A stretch of 64,000 bases of DNA from JAVJSU01 sp040219275 (lineage in GTDB: Bacteria > Chloroflexota > Anaerolineae > Aggregatilineales > Phototrophicaceae). This document shows, piece after piece, positions 17,406-25,515 of this stretch (positions are counted from its first letter, which is position 1; each line of letters starts with the position of its first letter). The notes beneath the pieces were generated by a model. It was given only the letters and a program-made list of their open reading frames with translations. It had not been told where the DNA came from and ran no database searches. The stretch spans positions 62,001-126,000 of the forward strand of contig JAVJSU010000038.1 in the NCBI GenBank assembly GCA_040219275.1, read 5' to 3'. A program made the translations under genes and the position numbers.

Positions 17406-18041
17406 TTATTCCAAAAATGCCACACGATCCTGATTTTCCCCACCCGCCAGCACACCCAAACAGGCTTTGACAGCAGTGAGCATGGTCTCTAACGGCAAGC
17501 CATCTTCTGCGCCTTTTTGCCCTTCGGCTTCGGTCATCATGGGGATATGGATGAAGCCCGCCTGTGTAAGCAAACCAAGCTGGTCAATCTCATGCAGGGC
17601 GCTATACATCACATGATTACAGACATATGCCCCCGCATGATTAGAGTATTCAACGGGGATATTTTTGGCTTCCAGCACCGCATAAAGTTGCTCTATCGGC
17701 AACGTCGGACGATACGCGGCGGGAGCATCCGCGACGATGGGCTGTCCACTGATGAGATTGCCGTCGTTATCCGGTATATCCGCATCATTGATGTTCAGCG
17801 CAAAGCGTTCAATGCTCATGGCTTCCCGCCCTGCCGCCACACCCAGCGACAACACAAATTCCGGCTCATGCGTGCGGATCAACTCACGGATGCGCTCACC
17901 TGCCGGAGCAAACGCTGTCGGCAACACCTCCGCGATGAAATCGAACGGATGCGATTCTACGTTCAGGCGATGGATGATTTTCTCCGACGGGTTGATCTCC
18001 ACACCCGGAAACGGTACAAATCCGGTGACGATAATACGCAT
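17406..18041 (-). CDS. pcp: Pyroglutamyl-peptidase I
   Basis: The 211-residue protein is a C15 cysteine peptidase that removes N-terminal pyroglutamate from peptides in the cytoplasm. The catalytic triad is visible as Glu78 in GREAMSIERFALN, Cys141 in GAYVCNHVMYSAL and His165 in AGFIHIP. The start MRIIVTGFVPFPGVEINPSE matches the family N-terminus (TGF-PF-G...NPS), so ATG 18041 is chosen over the longer open frame. Length is standard. The gene overlaps no other but lies within the terminator tail of efp. Confidence 0.95.
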   Translation of the reverse strand: MRIIVTGFVPFPGVEINPSEKIIHRLNVESHPFDFIAEVLPTAFAPAGERIRELIRTHEPEFVLSLGVAAGREAMSIERFALNINDADIPDNDGNLISGQPIVADAPAAYRPTLPIEQLYAVLEAKNIPVEYSNHAGAYVCNHVMYSALHEIDQLGLLTQAGFIHIPMMTEAEGQKGAEDGLPLETMLTAVKACLGVLAGGENQDRVAFLE

Positions 18042-18054
18042 AGCAAACTCCAAT

Positions 18055-18091
18055 AAAAAAACGCGCTTCTGCATAGAGATTAGCGCGTTTT
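18055..18091 (-). terminator. Rho-independent terminator of efp
   Basis: AAAACGCGCT and AGCGCGTTTT pair around a 16-base loop. On the minus strand the stem is followed by seven T. It lies 30 bases past the efp stop and just upstream of the pcp start. Confidence 0.75.
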
Positions 18092-18120
18092 GAGTGGTAA
18101 AACCAATTGAAAATCTGCGA

Positions 18121-18678
18121 TTAGACGCGGGTGACGTAGCTACCATCTTCGGTCTTTACGCGGATCGTGTCGCCTTCGCTGACGAACATCGGCACCTGAA
18201 TAACCAATCCGGTTTCTACGGTGACTTTCTTGGTGGGGTTATTGGCACGATCCCCCACGACTGCCATTTCCGCTTCAACGACCTTGAACTCCATATTGGA
18301 TGGCAGTTCATAATCGATAATCTCGCCTTCATAGCGCAGAAGTTTGATGACGGTGCCTTCCTTCATGTAAACGGTGTCATCACCAAAAATGTGCTTGTTG
18401 ATCTGTGGCTGTTCGTAGGTTTCACTATCCATAAAGGTCATGAACTCGCCATCTTCATACAGAAATTCCATCTCCACCGCTTCCATCCGCACATCTTGCA
18501 CGCGGGAGCCGGTGTTGTAGGTTTTTTCTGTACTGGAGCCACTGCGTAAGTTACGCACGCCAACACGCACCGTACCGCCACCACGTCCGGTTTTGATGTG
18601 GTTGTAGGTCAGCACTTTCAGCAATTCACCATCTTCTACATAGGTGGTGCCTTTACGTAATTGGTTTACATCAATCAT
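18121..18678 (-). CDS. efp: Translation elongation factor P
   Basis: The 185-residue EF-P helps the ribosome form peptide bonds at polyproline stretches. All three domains are present, and the C-terminal OB domain has the signature VETGLVIQVPMFVSEGD. The tip of domain I reads HIKTGRGGGTVRV, so the residue that is modified in other EF-Ps is Arg32, not Lys. Arg at this position is used by the EarP/rhamnose system in some bacteria; no modification gene is seen here. The ATG has GAGGAAA upstream at good distance. A terminator follows. Confidence 0.96.
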   Translation of the reverse strand: MIDVNQLRKGTTYVEDGELLKVLTYNHIKTGRGGGTVRVGVRNLRSGSSTEKTYNTGSRVQDVRMEAVEMEFLYEDGEFMTFMDSETYEQPQINKHIFGDDTVYMKEGTVIKLLRYEGEIIDYELPSNMEFKVVEAEMAVVGDRANNPTKKVTVETGLVIQVPMFVSEGDTIRVKTEDGSYVTRV

Positions 18679-18729
18679 GGGGTTTCCTCTTCATTCTCTA
18701 GTTCTACTTGCTTCAACATTGACAAGTGA

Positions 18730-18797
18730 AAAGCGATGATGCAATCATTCGTCCCGAACCACGTTCGTCCTGAACTACTACTTGCGATCATCGCTTG
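18730..18797 (-). terminator. Probable terminator of rho
   Basis: AAGCGATGATGCAA and TTGCGATCATCGCTT pair around a loop that holds a smaller GTTC/GAAC hairpin. On the minus strand the stem runs into CTTTTC. It lies about 100 bases past the rho stop and 50 bases upstream of efp. Confidence 0.55.
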
Positions 18798-18897
18798 TAT
18801 GTTCATCTTTATTTACTTGCTTTTAGTTGTTCGCCATATAATCTGATGTAGTATAGCAAACTCTTCTACCTGCTGTGTATCCCGAACTCTAGCCTAC

Positions 18898-20187
18898 TCA
18901 GAAGGGTGAGCGACCATTGACCGATGCGCCGGCGGGCAGAGTATTCAAGAATTCTTCGTTGGTCTCATATTGGCGGAAGTTATTCAACATTTGCTCTGTC
19001 GCGCCCACGTTACCTGTTTCTTCACGCTCAGAAAGATGCGCCCACATCCGGCGTAGCGTATACACACGCTGTAACACATCCGGACCGAGCAACAATTCTT
19101 CACGGCGGGTAGAGGATTGTTCAATGTCGAAGGCGGGGAAGATACGGCGTTCCTGAAGTTTACGGTTCAGGTGTAGTTCCATGTTACCCGTACCCTTGAA
19201 TTCTTCGTAAATCACATCGTCCATCTTACTGCCCGTGTTCACGAGGCAAGTGGCGATAATCGTCAGGCTACCACCCTCTTCAACATTACGCGCCGCGCCA
19301 AAAAAGCGTTTCGGCGGTTGCACAGCAGAAGGATCAAGACCACCGGAAAGGGTACGTCCACTGGTCGGCACGACGAGGTTATAAGCACGCGCCAGACGGG
19401 TGATACTATCAAGCAAAATCACGACATCACGTTTGATCTCAACAAGGCGTTTGGCACGTTCCAGCGCCATTTCCGCCACGCGTACATGATGATGCACCGG
19501 ATCATCGAACGTCGACGCGATCACTTCCGCATCCACCGAACGATCCATGTCCGTCACTTCTTCAGGACGTTCACCGATCAGGGCGATCATCAAATGGACA
19601 TCAGGATAATTATGGCTGATGGCGTTGGCAATATCTTTCAATACGGAGGTCTTACCCGCTTTCGGCGGCGAGACGATCAAACCACGTTGACCGCGTCCGA
19701 TGGGAGCGATGAGGTTGAGCATTCTGGTTGAAAGTATGCGTGAGTTGGTTTCTAAGTCATAACGTTCTAGTGGGAAGATGGGGGTCAAATCTTCAAAGGA
19801 GGCGCGGGATTTGGAATCTTCTGGATTAATGCCGTTTACTGTATCGACGCGCAGTAAGCCATAATATTTTTCCGAGTCCTTCGGCGCACGCACCTGCCCG
19901 ATGACCATATCGCCGGTTCGCAGGTTAAAGCGTTTGATCTGCGATTGGCTGACGTAGACATCATTGGGACCGGGCAAATATTTTTCCGCCCGCAAAAAAC
20001 CCATGCCATCATCGACAATTTCAAGGATGCCGCCACGCAATTTATGCCCGCGTTTTTCGGCTTCTGCCCGCAATAAGCCAACGATGAGTTCCTGCTTCTT
20101 CATGCGGCTAAAGCGTGCCACGCCGTTTTCACGCGCAAGATCACGCAATTCTTCGAGTGTTTTTGGTTCTAATTGTGCAATGTCCAT
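18898..20187 (-). CDS. rho: Transcription termination factor Rho
   Basis: The 429-residue protein is the hexameric RNA helicase Rho. An N-terminal Rho_N helical domain (LKTLEEL-like, residues 5-45) leads to the RNA-binding cold-shock-like domain with GGILEIVDDGMGFLR and YVSQSQIKRF. The ATPase core has Walker A SPPKAGKTSVLKD, ALIGERPEEVTDM, Walker B DVVILLDSITRLARAYN, the Q-loop/R-loop region SGGLDPSA and a C-terminal RRIFPAFDI. ATG 20187 is used; a TTG at 20214 would add nine residues. No Shine-Dalgarno sequence is close to the ATG, but a short leader frame ends 4 bases before it. It has a 5' leader of about 370 bases from a candidate promoter at 20561-20589. Confidence 0.96.
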   Translation of the reverse strand: MDIAQLEPKTLEELRDLARENGVARFSRMKKQELIVGLLRAEAEKRGHKLRGGILEIVDDGMGFLRAEKYLPGPNDVYVSQSQIKRFNLRTGDMVIGQVRAPKDSEKYYGLLRVDTVNGINPEDSKSRASFEDLTPIFPLERYDLETNSRILSTRMLNLIAPIGRGQRGLIVSPPKAGKTSVLKDIANAISHNYPDVHLMIALIGERPEEVTDMDRSVDAEVIASTFDDPVHHHVRVAEMALERAKRLVEIKRDVVILLDSITRLARAYNLVVPTSGRTLSGGLDPSAVQPPKRFFGAARNVEEGGSLTIIATCLVNTGSKMDDVIYEEFKGTGNMELHLNRKLQERRIFPAFDIEQSSTRREELLLGPDVLQRVYTLRRMWAHLSEREETGNVGATEQMLNNFRQYETNEEFLNTLPAGASVNGRSPF

Positions 20188-20191
20188 GAGT

Positions 20192-20239
20192 TTAAACCAA
20201 GCGGCAGGGGGCAAGTCGCGCTAGGCGACAGACAAACAA
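20192..20239 (-). CDS. Possible rho leader peptide (15 aa)
   Basis: A TTG-initiated frame of 15 codons (MFVCRLARLAPCRLV) ends with TAA 4 bases before the rho ATG. A strong AAAGGAG (20251-20257) lies 11 bases upstream of the TTG, whereas rho itself lacks one. The arrangement resembles a translationally coupled leader, and rho of enteric bacteria also has a leader frame. The evidence is only positional. Confidence 0.35.
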   Translation of the reverse strand: MFVCRLARLAPCRLV

Positions 20240-20490
20240 GCGCCGCTTGTCTCCTTTCAAAACCTTTTCATATGAGAACAAATCAGGATATACAACATAG
20301 CTACACCGTGTTGCCCGGTGATTTCACGGCACCTTCGCCGGAATAGACCAGATAAGGGATTTACGAATGAACTACCTGTCTCTAAGACACACCCATTAAT
20401 GACAGCAACCATTATTCATTGAAGCGGGTTATCTGTTGGGATGTTAGGATTACATGCTGTGGGATTATGAGGGAACAACCCCTAATGTTT

Positions 20491-20520
20491 GAGGGAAAGC
20501 CCAATGTTGGGGAAACCCTC
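20491..20520. other. Hairpin in the rho leader region
   Basis: GAGGG pairs with CCCTC and the inner CCCA with TGGG, forming a two-step stem. It lies downstream of the candidate rho promoter, so it would be in the untranslated leader. It has no U-tract. Other short pairings (CCGTG/CACGG at about 20308-20333) lie closer to the gene. Confidence 0.45.
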
Positions 20521-20560
20521 ACTAATTAACGCTTAAATTACAGTACATTAGCTTGCCGTC

Positions 20561-20589
20561 AATATACCATAGTTTGTGCAACAGGTCAA
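20561..20589 (-). promoter_or_regulatory. Candidate sigma-70-type promoter of rho
   Basis: On the minus strand TTGACC (20584-20589), a 17-base spacer and TATATT (20561-20566) match a vegetative promoter well. Transcription would begin near 20554 and give an untranslated leader of about 370 bases. Nothing else on this strand lies between it and rho. Confidence 0.6.
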
Positions 20590-20763
20590 ACCATGCAAAA
20601 TAAACACTTTGCCAGCGAATATTAAACGATTGAAGATGGGTTATTAACAATCCGCTGTGGGATGAATAACACGCATCATCACGATACTTCAACACGATGG
20701 CAGGATTTGTTGTACTACTCCTACATTTCCCCGCCATCGTCACTGAATTTAGCCTGTTAATAC

Positions 20764-21726
20764 TTATTCTACAGTTTCATAATATCCGCTTGCAATAACC
20801 TGTATTACCGTATCGGACTCAACGTTGACCGAAAAGCTCAGATCAAGAGAGTCGCCACGTTGTAAAATAACATAGTTAGCGTCGTTATTTCTCAGGCGCG
20901 GATCATCCGCATAGATTGGCGCACCATCCACCAGCAGATAGAACGAGTCAATATAGCTAATTTCGTCCTTTTCTTCGACGATTCGTAAGTGGATCTCGCC
21001 ATCAACGACCGTGTAATGGATCAGATCCGTGACTTCAGATTGTGCGTTTTCAATACCGCGTAGATTGCGAAGAATTTCTGCATAACGCACATAATTTTCT
21101 CCATCATAGACATATAACCACGGGCATGCCCAGCCATCACTATCACCCATCATTACATCAAGTGCTATCGTTTCTCCGGCAGGAAGTTGAACAGGCACAA
21201 TATCGGTGTTTGCGCCACCCCCCGTAACACCTGCCCAAAGAACCGCGTCATCCCCAACTTCTGCATCTTCACGCGGTATCGCGGCGGCGATAAAAGCTGT
21301 AGCAACGCCATAAGTGCCGGGTTCAAAGGTTCCTGTGAATATCGCATTAGGCGCATCATACAGATATTCCAGTGCCCAACCGTAGTCCTCGATTCGATCT
21401 TCGCGCATCAACGTTGATCCATCGTTTTGCGGTAATAAACTGATAAATATCCAGAGCGCATCTTCTGTAGCACGTTCGATTTCGCTTTCCGGAACGACCA
21501 GCACATAATGCCGTATATTCGGCGCATCAGGTGAGTAGTCGAAGGCTTCCGTGTAAAATCCGCCTTCATATTCTATGTCGATTTCCAGTGTGCTTTCGTC
21601 TGATATAAGGTCAGCGGATGTCTCAGGATCGTCCAAGTCTTCAGAGAACGGAGTGAGTGAAAACGGAATAGCGCAAGAAAAAGCGATCCCGAATAAAAAC
21701 AGAAGTACGATAATCCAACGTTCCAT
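20764..21726 (-). CDS. Secreted or membrane-anchored protein, unknown
   Basis: The 320-residue product starts with a hydrophobic signal sequence (MERWIIVLLFLFGIAFSCA). The Cys at about residue 18 is close to a lipobox but imperfect. The mature part is acidic and rich in beta-forming residues. It contains ACPWLYVYDGENYVRYAEI, a Trp/Tyr-rich stretch, and a later HYTVVDGEIHLRIVEEKDE that resembles surface propeller or sandwich proteins. No family is recognised. It lies alone on the minus strand with a good GGAGGG upstream of the ATG. Confidence 0.65.
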   Translation of the reverse strand: MERWIIVLLFLFGIAFSCAIPFSLTPFSEDLDDPETSADLISDESTLEIDIEYEGGFYTEAFDYSPDAPNIRHYVLVVPESEIERATEDALWIFISLLPQNDGSTLMREDRIEDYGWALEYLYDAPNAIFTGTFEPGTYGVATAFIAAAIPREDAEVGDDAVLWAGVTGGGANTDIVPVQLPAGETIALDVMMGDSDGWACPWLYVYDGENYVRYAEILRNLRGIENAQSEVTDLIHYTVVDGEIHLRIVEEKDEISYIDSFYLLVDGAPIYADDPRLRNNDANYVILQRGDSLDLSFSVNVESDTVIQVIASGYYETVE

Positions 21727-21838
21727 AAGCCCTCCTAATCAAGTATAGGAAATGTGTACGCTAATTATAAACCGACCAACAGCTTGAGGAAAATCATCGC
21801 TCAAATAGCTAAAAATTTGAAACCTTTATACAACGCAC

Positions 21839-21904
21839 TCACTCAAAGCGTAAAACGTTCAGCACCCGTTCGCGCACAGCGACATTAGCGCTCAAGAAAG
21901 TTGG
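21839..21904 (-). pseudogene. 3'-end remnant of an FtsX-like permease gene
   Basis: On the minus strand this stretch encodes TFLSANVAVRERVLNVLRFE and a stop. The protein matches the last 20 residues of the intact permease at 26491-29166, with a single difference. At DNA level 53 of 63 bases match by eye (21841-21903 against 26493-26555). Upstream of it the frame has no further similarity to the permease. It is therefore a leftover end of a related gene, in the same orientation, on the other side of the IclR/ABC operon. Confidence 0.75.
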
Positions 21905-21983
21905 CAACCCTGCTGTAATCTGGTATATTCTCATAATATAAAAAAGCATTTTCATTATTTGGGAAAATATAAGCAAGTTGCAT

Positions 21984-22736
21984 ATGGAATTACAGCCTGC
22001 ATCTACCGTTGACAAAGTTCTGGATATTTTGCTCTTACTTTCACAGGAACGTATGCAGATTTCAATCAATGAAATTCAAAGTGAGCTGAACCTCACCCAG
22101 AGTACCGCCTATCGCTACACCCGTATTCTGGTTGATCGGGGCTTTCTACAAAAGATGGATACAGGTAACTATCGGCTGGGTGCAACCATGATTGCCCTGA
22201 GCAGAACCGCGCTACAGGCTGATCGTAATATTCGCATCACCGCTTTGCCCAGCATGAATCGTCTCTCAGATGAAACGCGTGAATCAGTTTCATTGATGCG
22301 CCTGGCAAATCGGCGTGCAGTCTGCATCGAATCAATAGAGGGGCAGTACGCATTACGTGTTTCCATTGAATACGGACGCACACAACACTTACATAGTGGT
22401 GCATCGTCAAAAGTACTGCTGGCGTTTTCGAGTGAATCACAATGGGATAATCTACTGGATTTCCCCCTAACCAGATTTACCGAAAGTACACTTTCCGAAC
22501 GTGACGCATTGTATGCTCAACTCCATGAAATCAGACGAGATGGCTACGCGGTTTCGGATGGCGAAATTGATATCGGAGCGCGGGCAGTTGCCGTACCAAT
22601 CTTTAACCGACACGACCAGGTGATTGCGGCGCTCAGTATAGAAGCACCGGAATCACGTATGGATCACTCTAAAGTGAATCACTACATCACATTACTTAAG
22701 AGGGAAGCGCAGGTCATCTTTGAAATCTTGAATTAG
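21984..22736 (+). CDS. IclR-family transcriptional regulator
   Basis: The 250-residue regulator has an N-terminal winged helix (STVDKVLDILLLLSQ to residue 70, with the recognition helix LTQSTAYRYTRIL). A C-terminal IclR ligand-binding domain follows, with RRAVCIESIEGQYALRV, LHSGASSKVLLAF and DGEIDIGARAVAVPIF. It is the first gene before an ABC peptide/sugar-type importer operon on the same strand and probably controls it in response to the imported or derived compound. ATG 21984 is taken; a TTG at 21978 is in frame. No strong ribosome binding site is seen. Confidence 0.9.
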   Translation: MELQPASTVDKVLDILLLLSQERMQISINEIQSELNLTQSTAYRYTRILVDRGFLQKMDTGNYRLGATMIALSRTALQADRNIRITALPSMNRLSDETRESVSLMRLANRRAVCIESIEGQYALRVSIEYGRTQHLHSGASSKVLLAFSSESQWDNLLDFPLTRFTESTLSERDALYAQLHEIRRDGYAVSDGEIDIGARAVAVPIFNRHDQVIAALSIEAPESRMDHSKVNHYITLLKREAQVIFEILN

Positions 22737-22822
22737 GTAATAACACTATCTTTGATGATTGGAAATTCATTTCTTCAACAATCAACTATGGTGAATGCAT
22801 ATTTAATTTAAAGGAGCAATTC

Positions 22823-24340
22823 ATGAAGCGGAGACTACTTGTCCTCATAATGTTTGTGTTTGTACTCAGCATGGTACAGGCGCAAGACGACGTACCGCAG
22901 ACGGGTGGCGTTCTACGCGCCGCGTGGCAATCTGAATGGGAAAGCCTTGATCCGCATGTCGCCAGTTCAGAGGCGACCTTTCAAGTACTCAATAACGTCC
23001 TTGAGACACTCACATTCTTCGACGATGACATGAACCTTATTCCGTGGTTGGCAGAAAGCTGGGAACGCTCAGAAGACGGGCTGACATGGACGTTCAACCT
23101 CCGTCAGGGTGTAATGTTCAGCAATGGTCGAGAGATGACAGCCGAGGATGTTAAGTGGTCATTAGATCGTCTGATTAATCCAGATACTGCGTCAGGCAAC
23201 GCATGGCGCATCGGCGGTGCAAGCACAAATATTGATGTTGTTGATACATACACCGTATCAATTACCACCGAATCGCCGTCGGCAACCATGCCCGCGTCTA
23301 TCGCGGCAAATAAATCTATTGCAATCATGGCTTCTGAAAGCCTCAATGAAGAAGGCTTTGTCGACGTGCCCATCGGTACAGGTCCATTTGTGATTGCTGA
23401 AGTTGAAGGGACGACTCGAATCCGTCTCGAACGCAATGACACCTACTGGCAAGAAGGATTGCCCTATCTGGATGCGGTAGAAATCACCCCGATTACCGAC
23501 GATACCGCACGCGAACTGGCATTAGAAGGCGGTGAGGTCGATTGGATTTTCACCATCGCACCACAAAATCTATCCCAATTACAGGACAATCCAGACAATG
23601 TTGTTGAGACATCACCGCGCCTTTCTTATGACTATGTGGGCTTAAACCTCAGCCGCGAACCCTTCAACGATGTGCGTGTGCGTCAGGCAATTGCCTATGC
23701 ACTGGATCGTCAGGTGATCTGTGACTTCGCGTTCTTCAGCCTGTGCGAACCTGTGCATGGTCCGACTGCTAGCGGAACGGCATGGTATTTCCCGTATGCC
23801 CCATACGATCAAAACCTTGATACGGCACGCGCTCTCTTAGAAGAAGCCGGCTACGGTGACGGTTTTGAGATGGTCATTAATCCTGTTATCGGCTTTGAGG
23901 AAACGATTCGCGGTGCACAGGTGATTGAGCAAATGCTGGCTGAAATTGGCATCACCGTGTCGGTTGAGCCTGAAGAAGCCACGATCATCATCGAAAAACA
24001 GGGCACGGGTGAATTTGATGCACTCATGTGGAGCTGGTTGGGGCTTACAGATGCTGAAGATTATTTCTTCTTACAGCATCGCACAGGACAGGGCTTCAAC
24101 TTTACCGGATTCAGTAACGCAGAATTCGATGCACTTGTTGATGAAGGTCGCACCTTAGATGATTTCGACGCACGCTTCGCGGTTTACGAGCAAGCAAATC
24201 AGATTCTGGTAGACGAAGCACCTTATATCTATCTATACGCTAAGTCCGAAGTTAAAGCATGGACATCCAATGTACACGGTTACAGTGTGCGTCCGGATTC
24301 CGCGAATAACTTCTGGACGGTTTGGATGGATGCGGAGTAA
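22823..24340 (+). CDS. ABC transporter substrate-binding protein (family 5)
   Basis: The 505-residue protein is a DppA/OppA-type binding protein (SBP_bac_5) for peptides, oligosaccharides or similar ligands. It has a signal peptide (LLVLIMFVFVLSMVQAQ, no lipobox Cys). Next come the family motif region WESLDPHVAS, LAESWERSEDGLTWTFNLRQ and VKWSLDRLINPDTAS. Later segments are LNLSREPFNDVRVRQAIAYA and the C-terminal YEQANQILVDEAPYIYLYA. A good AAGGAG lies 7 bases from the ATG. A 9-bp hairpin follows the stop, as often seen after highly expressed binding-protein genes. The ligand is unknown. Confidence 0.93.
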   Translation: MKRRLLVLIMFVFVLSMVQAQDDVPQTGGVLRAAWQSEWESLDPHVASSEATFQVLNNVLETLTFFDDDMNLIPWLAESWERSEDGLTWTFNLRQGVMFSNGREMTAEDVKWSLDRLINPDTASGNAWRIGGASTNIDVVDTYTVSITTESPSATMPASIAANKSIAIMASESLNEEGFVDVPIGTGPFVIAEVEGTTRIRLERNDTYWQEGLPYLDAVEITPITDDTARELALEGGEVDWIFTIAPQNLSQLQDNPDNVVETSPRLSYDYVGLNLSREPFNDVRVRQAIAYALDRQVICDFAFFSLCEPVHGPTASGTAWYFPYAPYDQNLDTARALLEEAGYGDGFEMVINPVIGFEETIRGAQVIEQMLAEIGITVSVEPEEATIIIEKQGTGEFDALMWSWLGLTDAEDYFFLQHRTGQGFNFTGFSNAEFDALVDEGRTLDDFDARFAVYEQANQILVDEAPYIYLYAKSEVKAWTSNVHGYSVRPDSANNFWTVWMDAE

Positions 24341-24364
24341 GTCACTTTAAACGGAATTTTCGAA

Positions 24365-24417
24365 GAGGTGGAGGCTATGGTCTCCATCTCTTGTACCGGA
24401 CTGCTCTTGTACCGGAC
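24365..24417 (+). repeat. Hairpin plus 14-bp tandem direct repeat
   Basis: GAGGTGGAG and CTCCATCTC (24365-24390) form a 9-bp stem with one G-U pair. Immediately after, CTCTTGTACCGGAC occurs twice (24388-24401 and 24404-24417). This lies between the binding-protein gene and the permease genes and could set their relative expression. Confidence 0.55.
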
Positions 24418-24528
24418 GGCAACAGCATTATGGAGCAGGATCGAGTATTTTTGGTGTCACCTTTTCTTGCGCGAAAGGTCACGAAATCATTCCTGGAAGT
24501 TATTGAATGTTGATTAAAAGGTGTCGCT

Positions 24529-25473
24529 GTGAACTACCGTTTTGTTGTCCAGAGACTTCTGTTTGCGGGCTTCGTGGTACTGGGAGTTACGTTTGTGGTC
24601 TTTATGATTATTCAACTGATCCCCGGCGACCCGGCGCGGGTTTCTTTAGGGCTACAAGCGACTGAAGAATTGGTGGCACAGCGCCGAATCAACATGGGGC
24701 TGGATCGTCCGGTTTTGGAGCAATATACCACATGGGTGACGAACATGGCTCAGGGCGATATGGGACGAAGTATGCTGACCGGACAGTCTGTCTCAGCGAT
24801 GGTCATGCAACGACTACCAACCACGCTCCAACTCACAGGATTATCCATTATTTTCGGCATGTTGGTTGCGTTTCCACTGGGTATAATCTCCGCAATGCGC
24901 CCTAACAGCCCCATCGATGTCATCGCTTCAATCCTTAGCCAACTTGGGATTGCCGTTCCAGATTTCTGGATGGCGATTTTATTGGTTTTGTTATTCTCCT
25001 CTACACTGGGTGTCCTACCGCCCAGTGGCTACACACCAATCAGCGAAGACTTCGGTGATTGGTTGTCGCATATGATCTTGCCAGCCCTAACCGCCGGACT
25101 CATTAGTGCTTCTATCCAAACACGATTTATCCGCAGTGCGATGCTGGAAGTGCTTAGTCAGACTTATATACGAACGGCACGCGCCAAAGGGTTACGAGAA
25201 TCCGTCGTAATCCGGCGACATGCGTTGCGTAATGCCCTTATTACGATTGTTACCATCATAGGTTTGCAGGTGACCGCGCTGTTAAGTGCCGTTGTTGTTA
25301 TCGAAATCGTCTTTAACTTACCGGGTTTGGGGCGACTTGTGCTGGATTCTGTGCTTGATCGAGATTATACGTTACTTCAGGGATCAGTATTTGTGATGGC
25401 ACTGTTGGTCACCATTATCAACCTCGGCGTTGATATGTTGTATTTCTTTCTTGATCCACGTATTGAGTATTAA
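24529..25473 (+). CDS. ABC transporter permease, DppB/OppB type
   Basis: The 314-residue inner-membrane permease starts at a GTG and has six membrane segments. The family signatures are the N-terminal FVVFMIIQLIPGDPARVSLG and the EAA loop IRTARAKGLRESVVIRRHAL near residue 220, which contacts the ATPase. The closing DRDYTLLQGSVFVMAL and DPRIEY are standard for DppB. It pairs with the permease 42 bases downstream. The binding-protein gene upstream supplies ligand specificity. Confidence 0.93.
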   Translation: MNYRFVVQRLLFAGFVVLGVTFVVFMIIQLIPGDPARVSLGLQATEELVAQRRINMGLDRPVLEQYTTWVTNMAQGDMGRSMLTGQSVSAMVMQRLPTTLQLTGLSIIFGMLVAFPLGIISAMRPNSPIDVIASILSQLGIAVPDFWMAILLVLLFSSTLGVLPPSGYTPISEDFGDWLSHMILPALTAGLISASIQTRFIRSAMLEVLSQTYIRTARAKGLRESVVIRRHALRNALITIVTIIGLQVTALLSAVVVIEIVFNLPGLGRLVLDSVLDRDYTLLQGSVFVMALLVTIINLGVDMLYFFLDPRIEY

Positions 25474-25515
25474 TGATCGTCCCGTAAGTACTTCAGAAGG
25501 CGAGCGTAAGTTAAT

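Noticed and set aside
21839..22069. A 76-codon minus-strand frame ending in permease-like residues
   Set aside because: Only the last 20 residues resemble a protein; the rest is antisense to the IclR gene start, so it is a remnant and not a whole gene.
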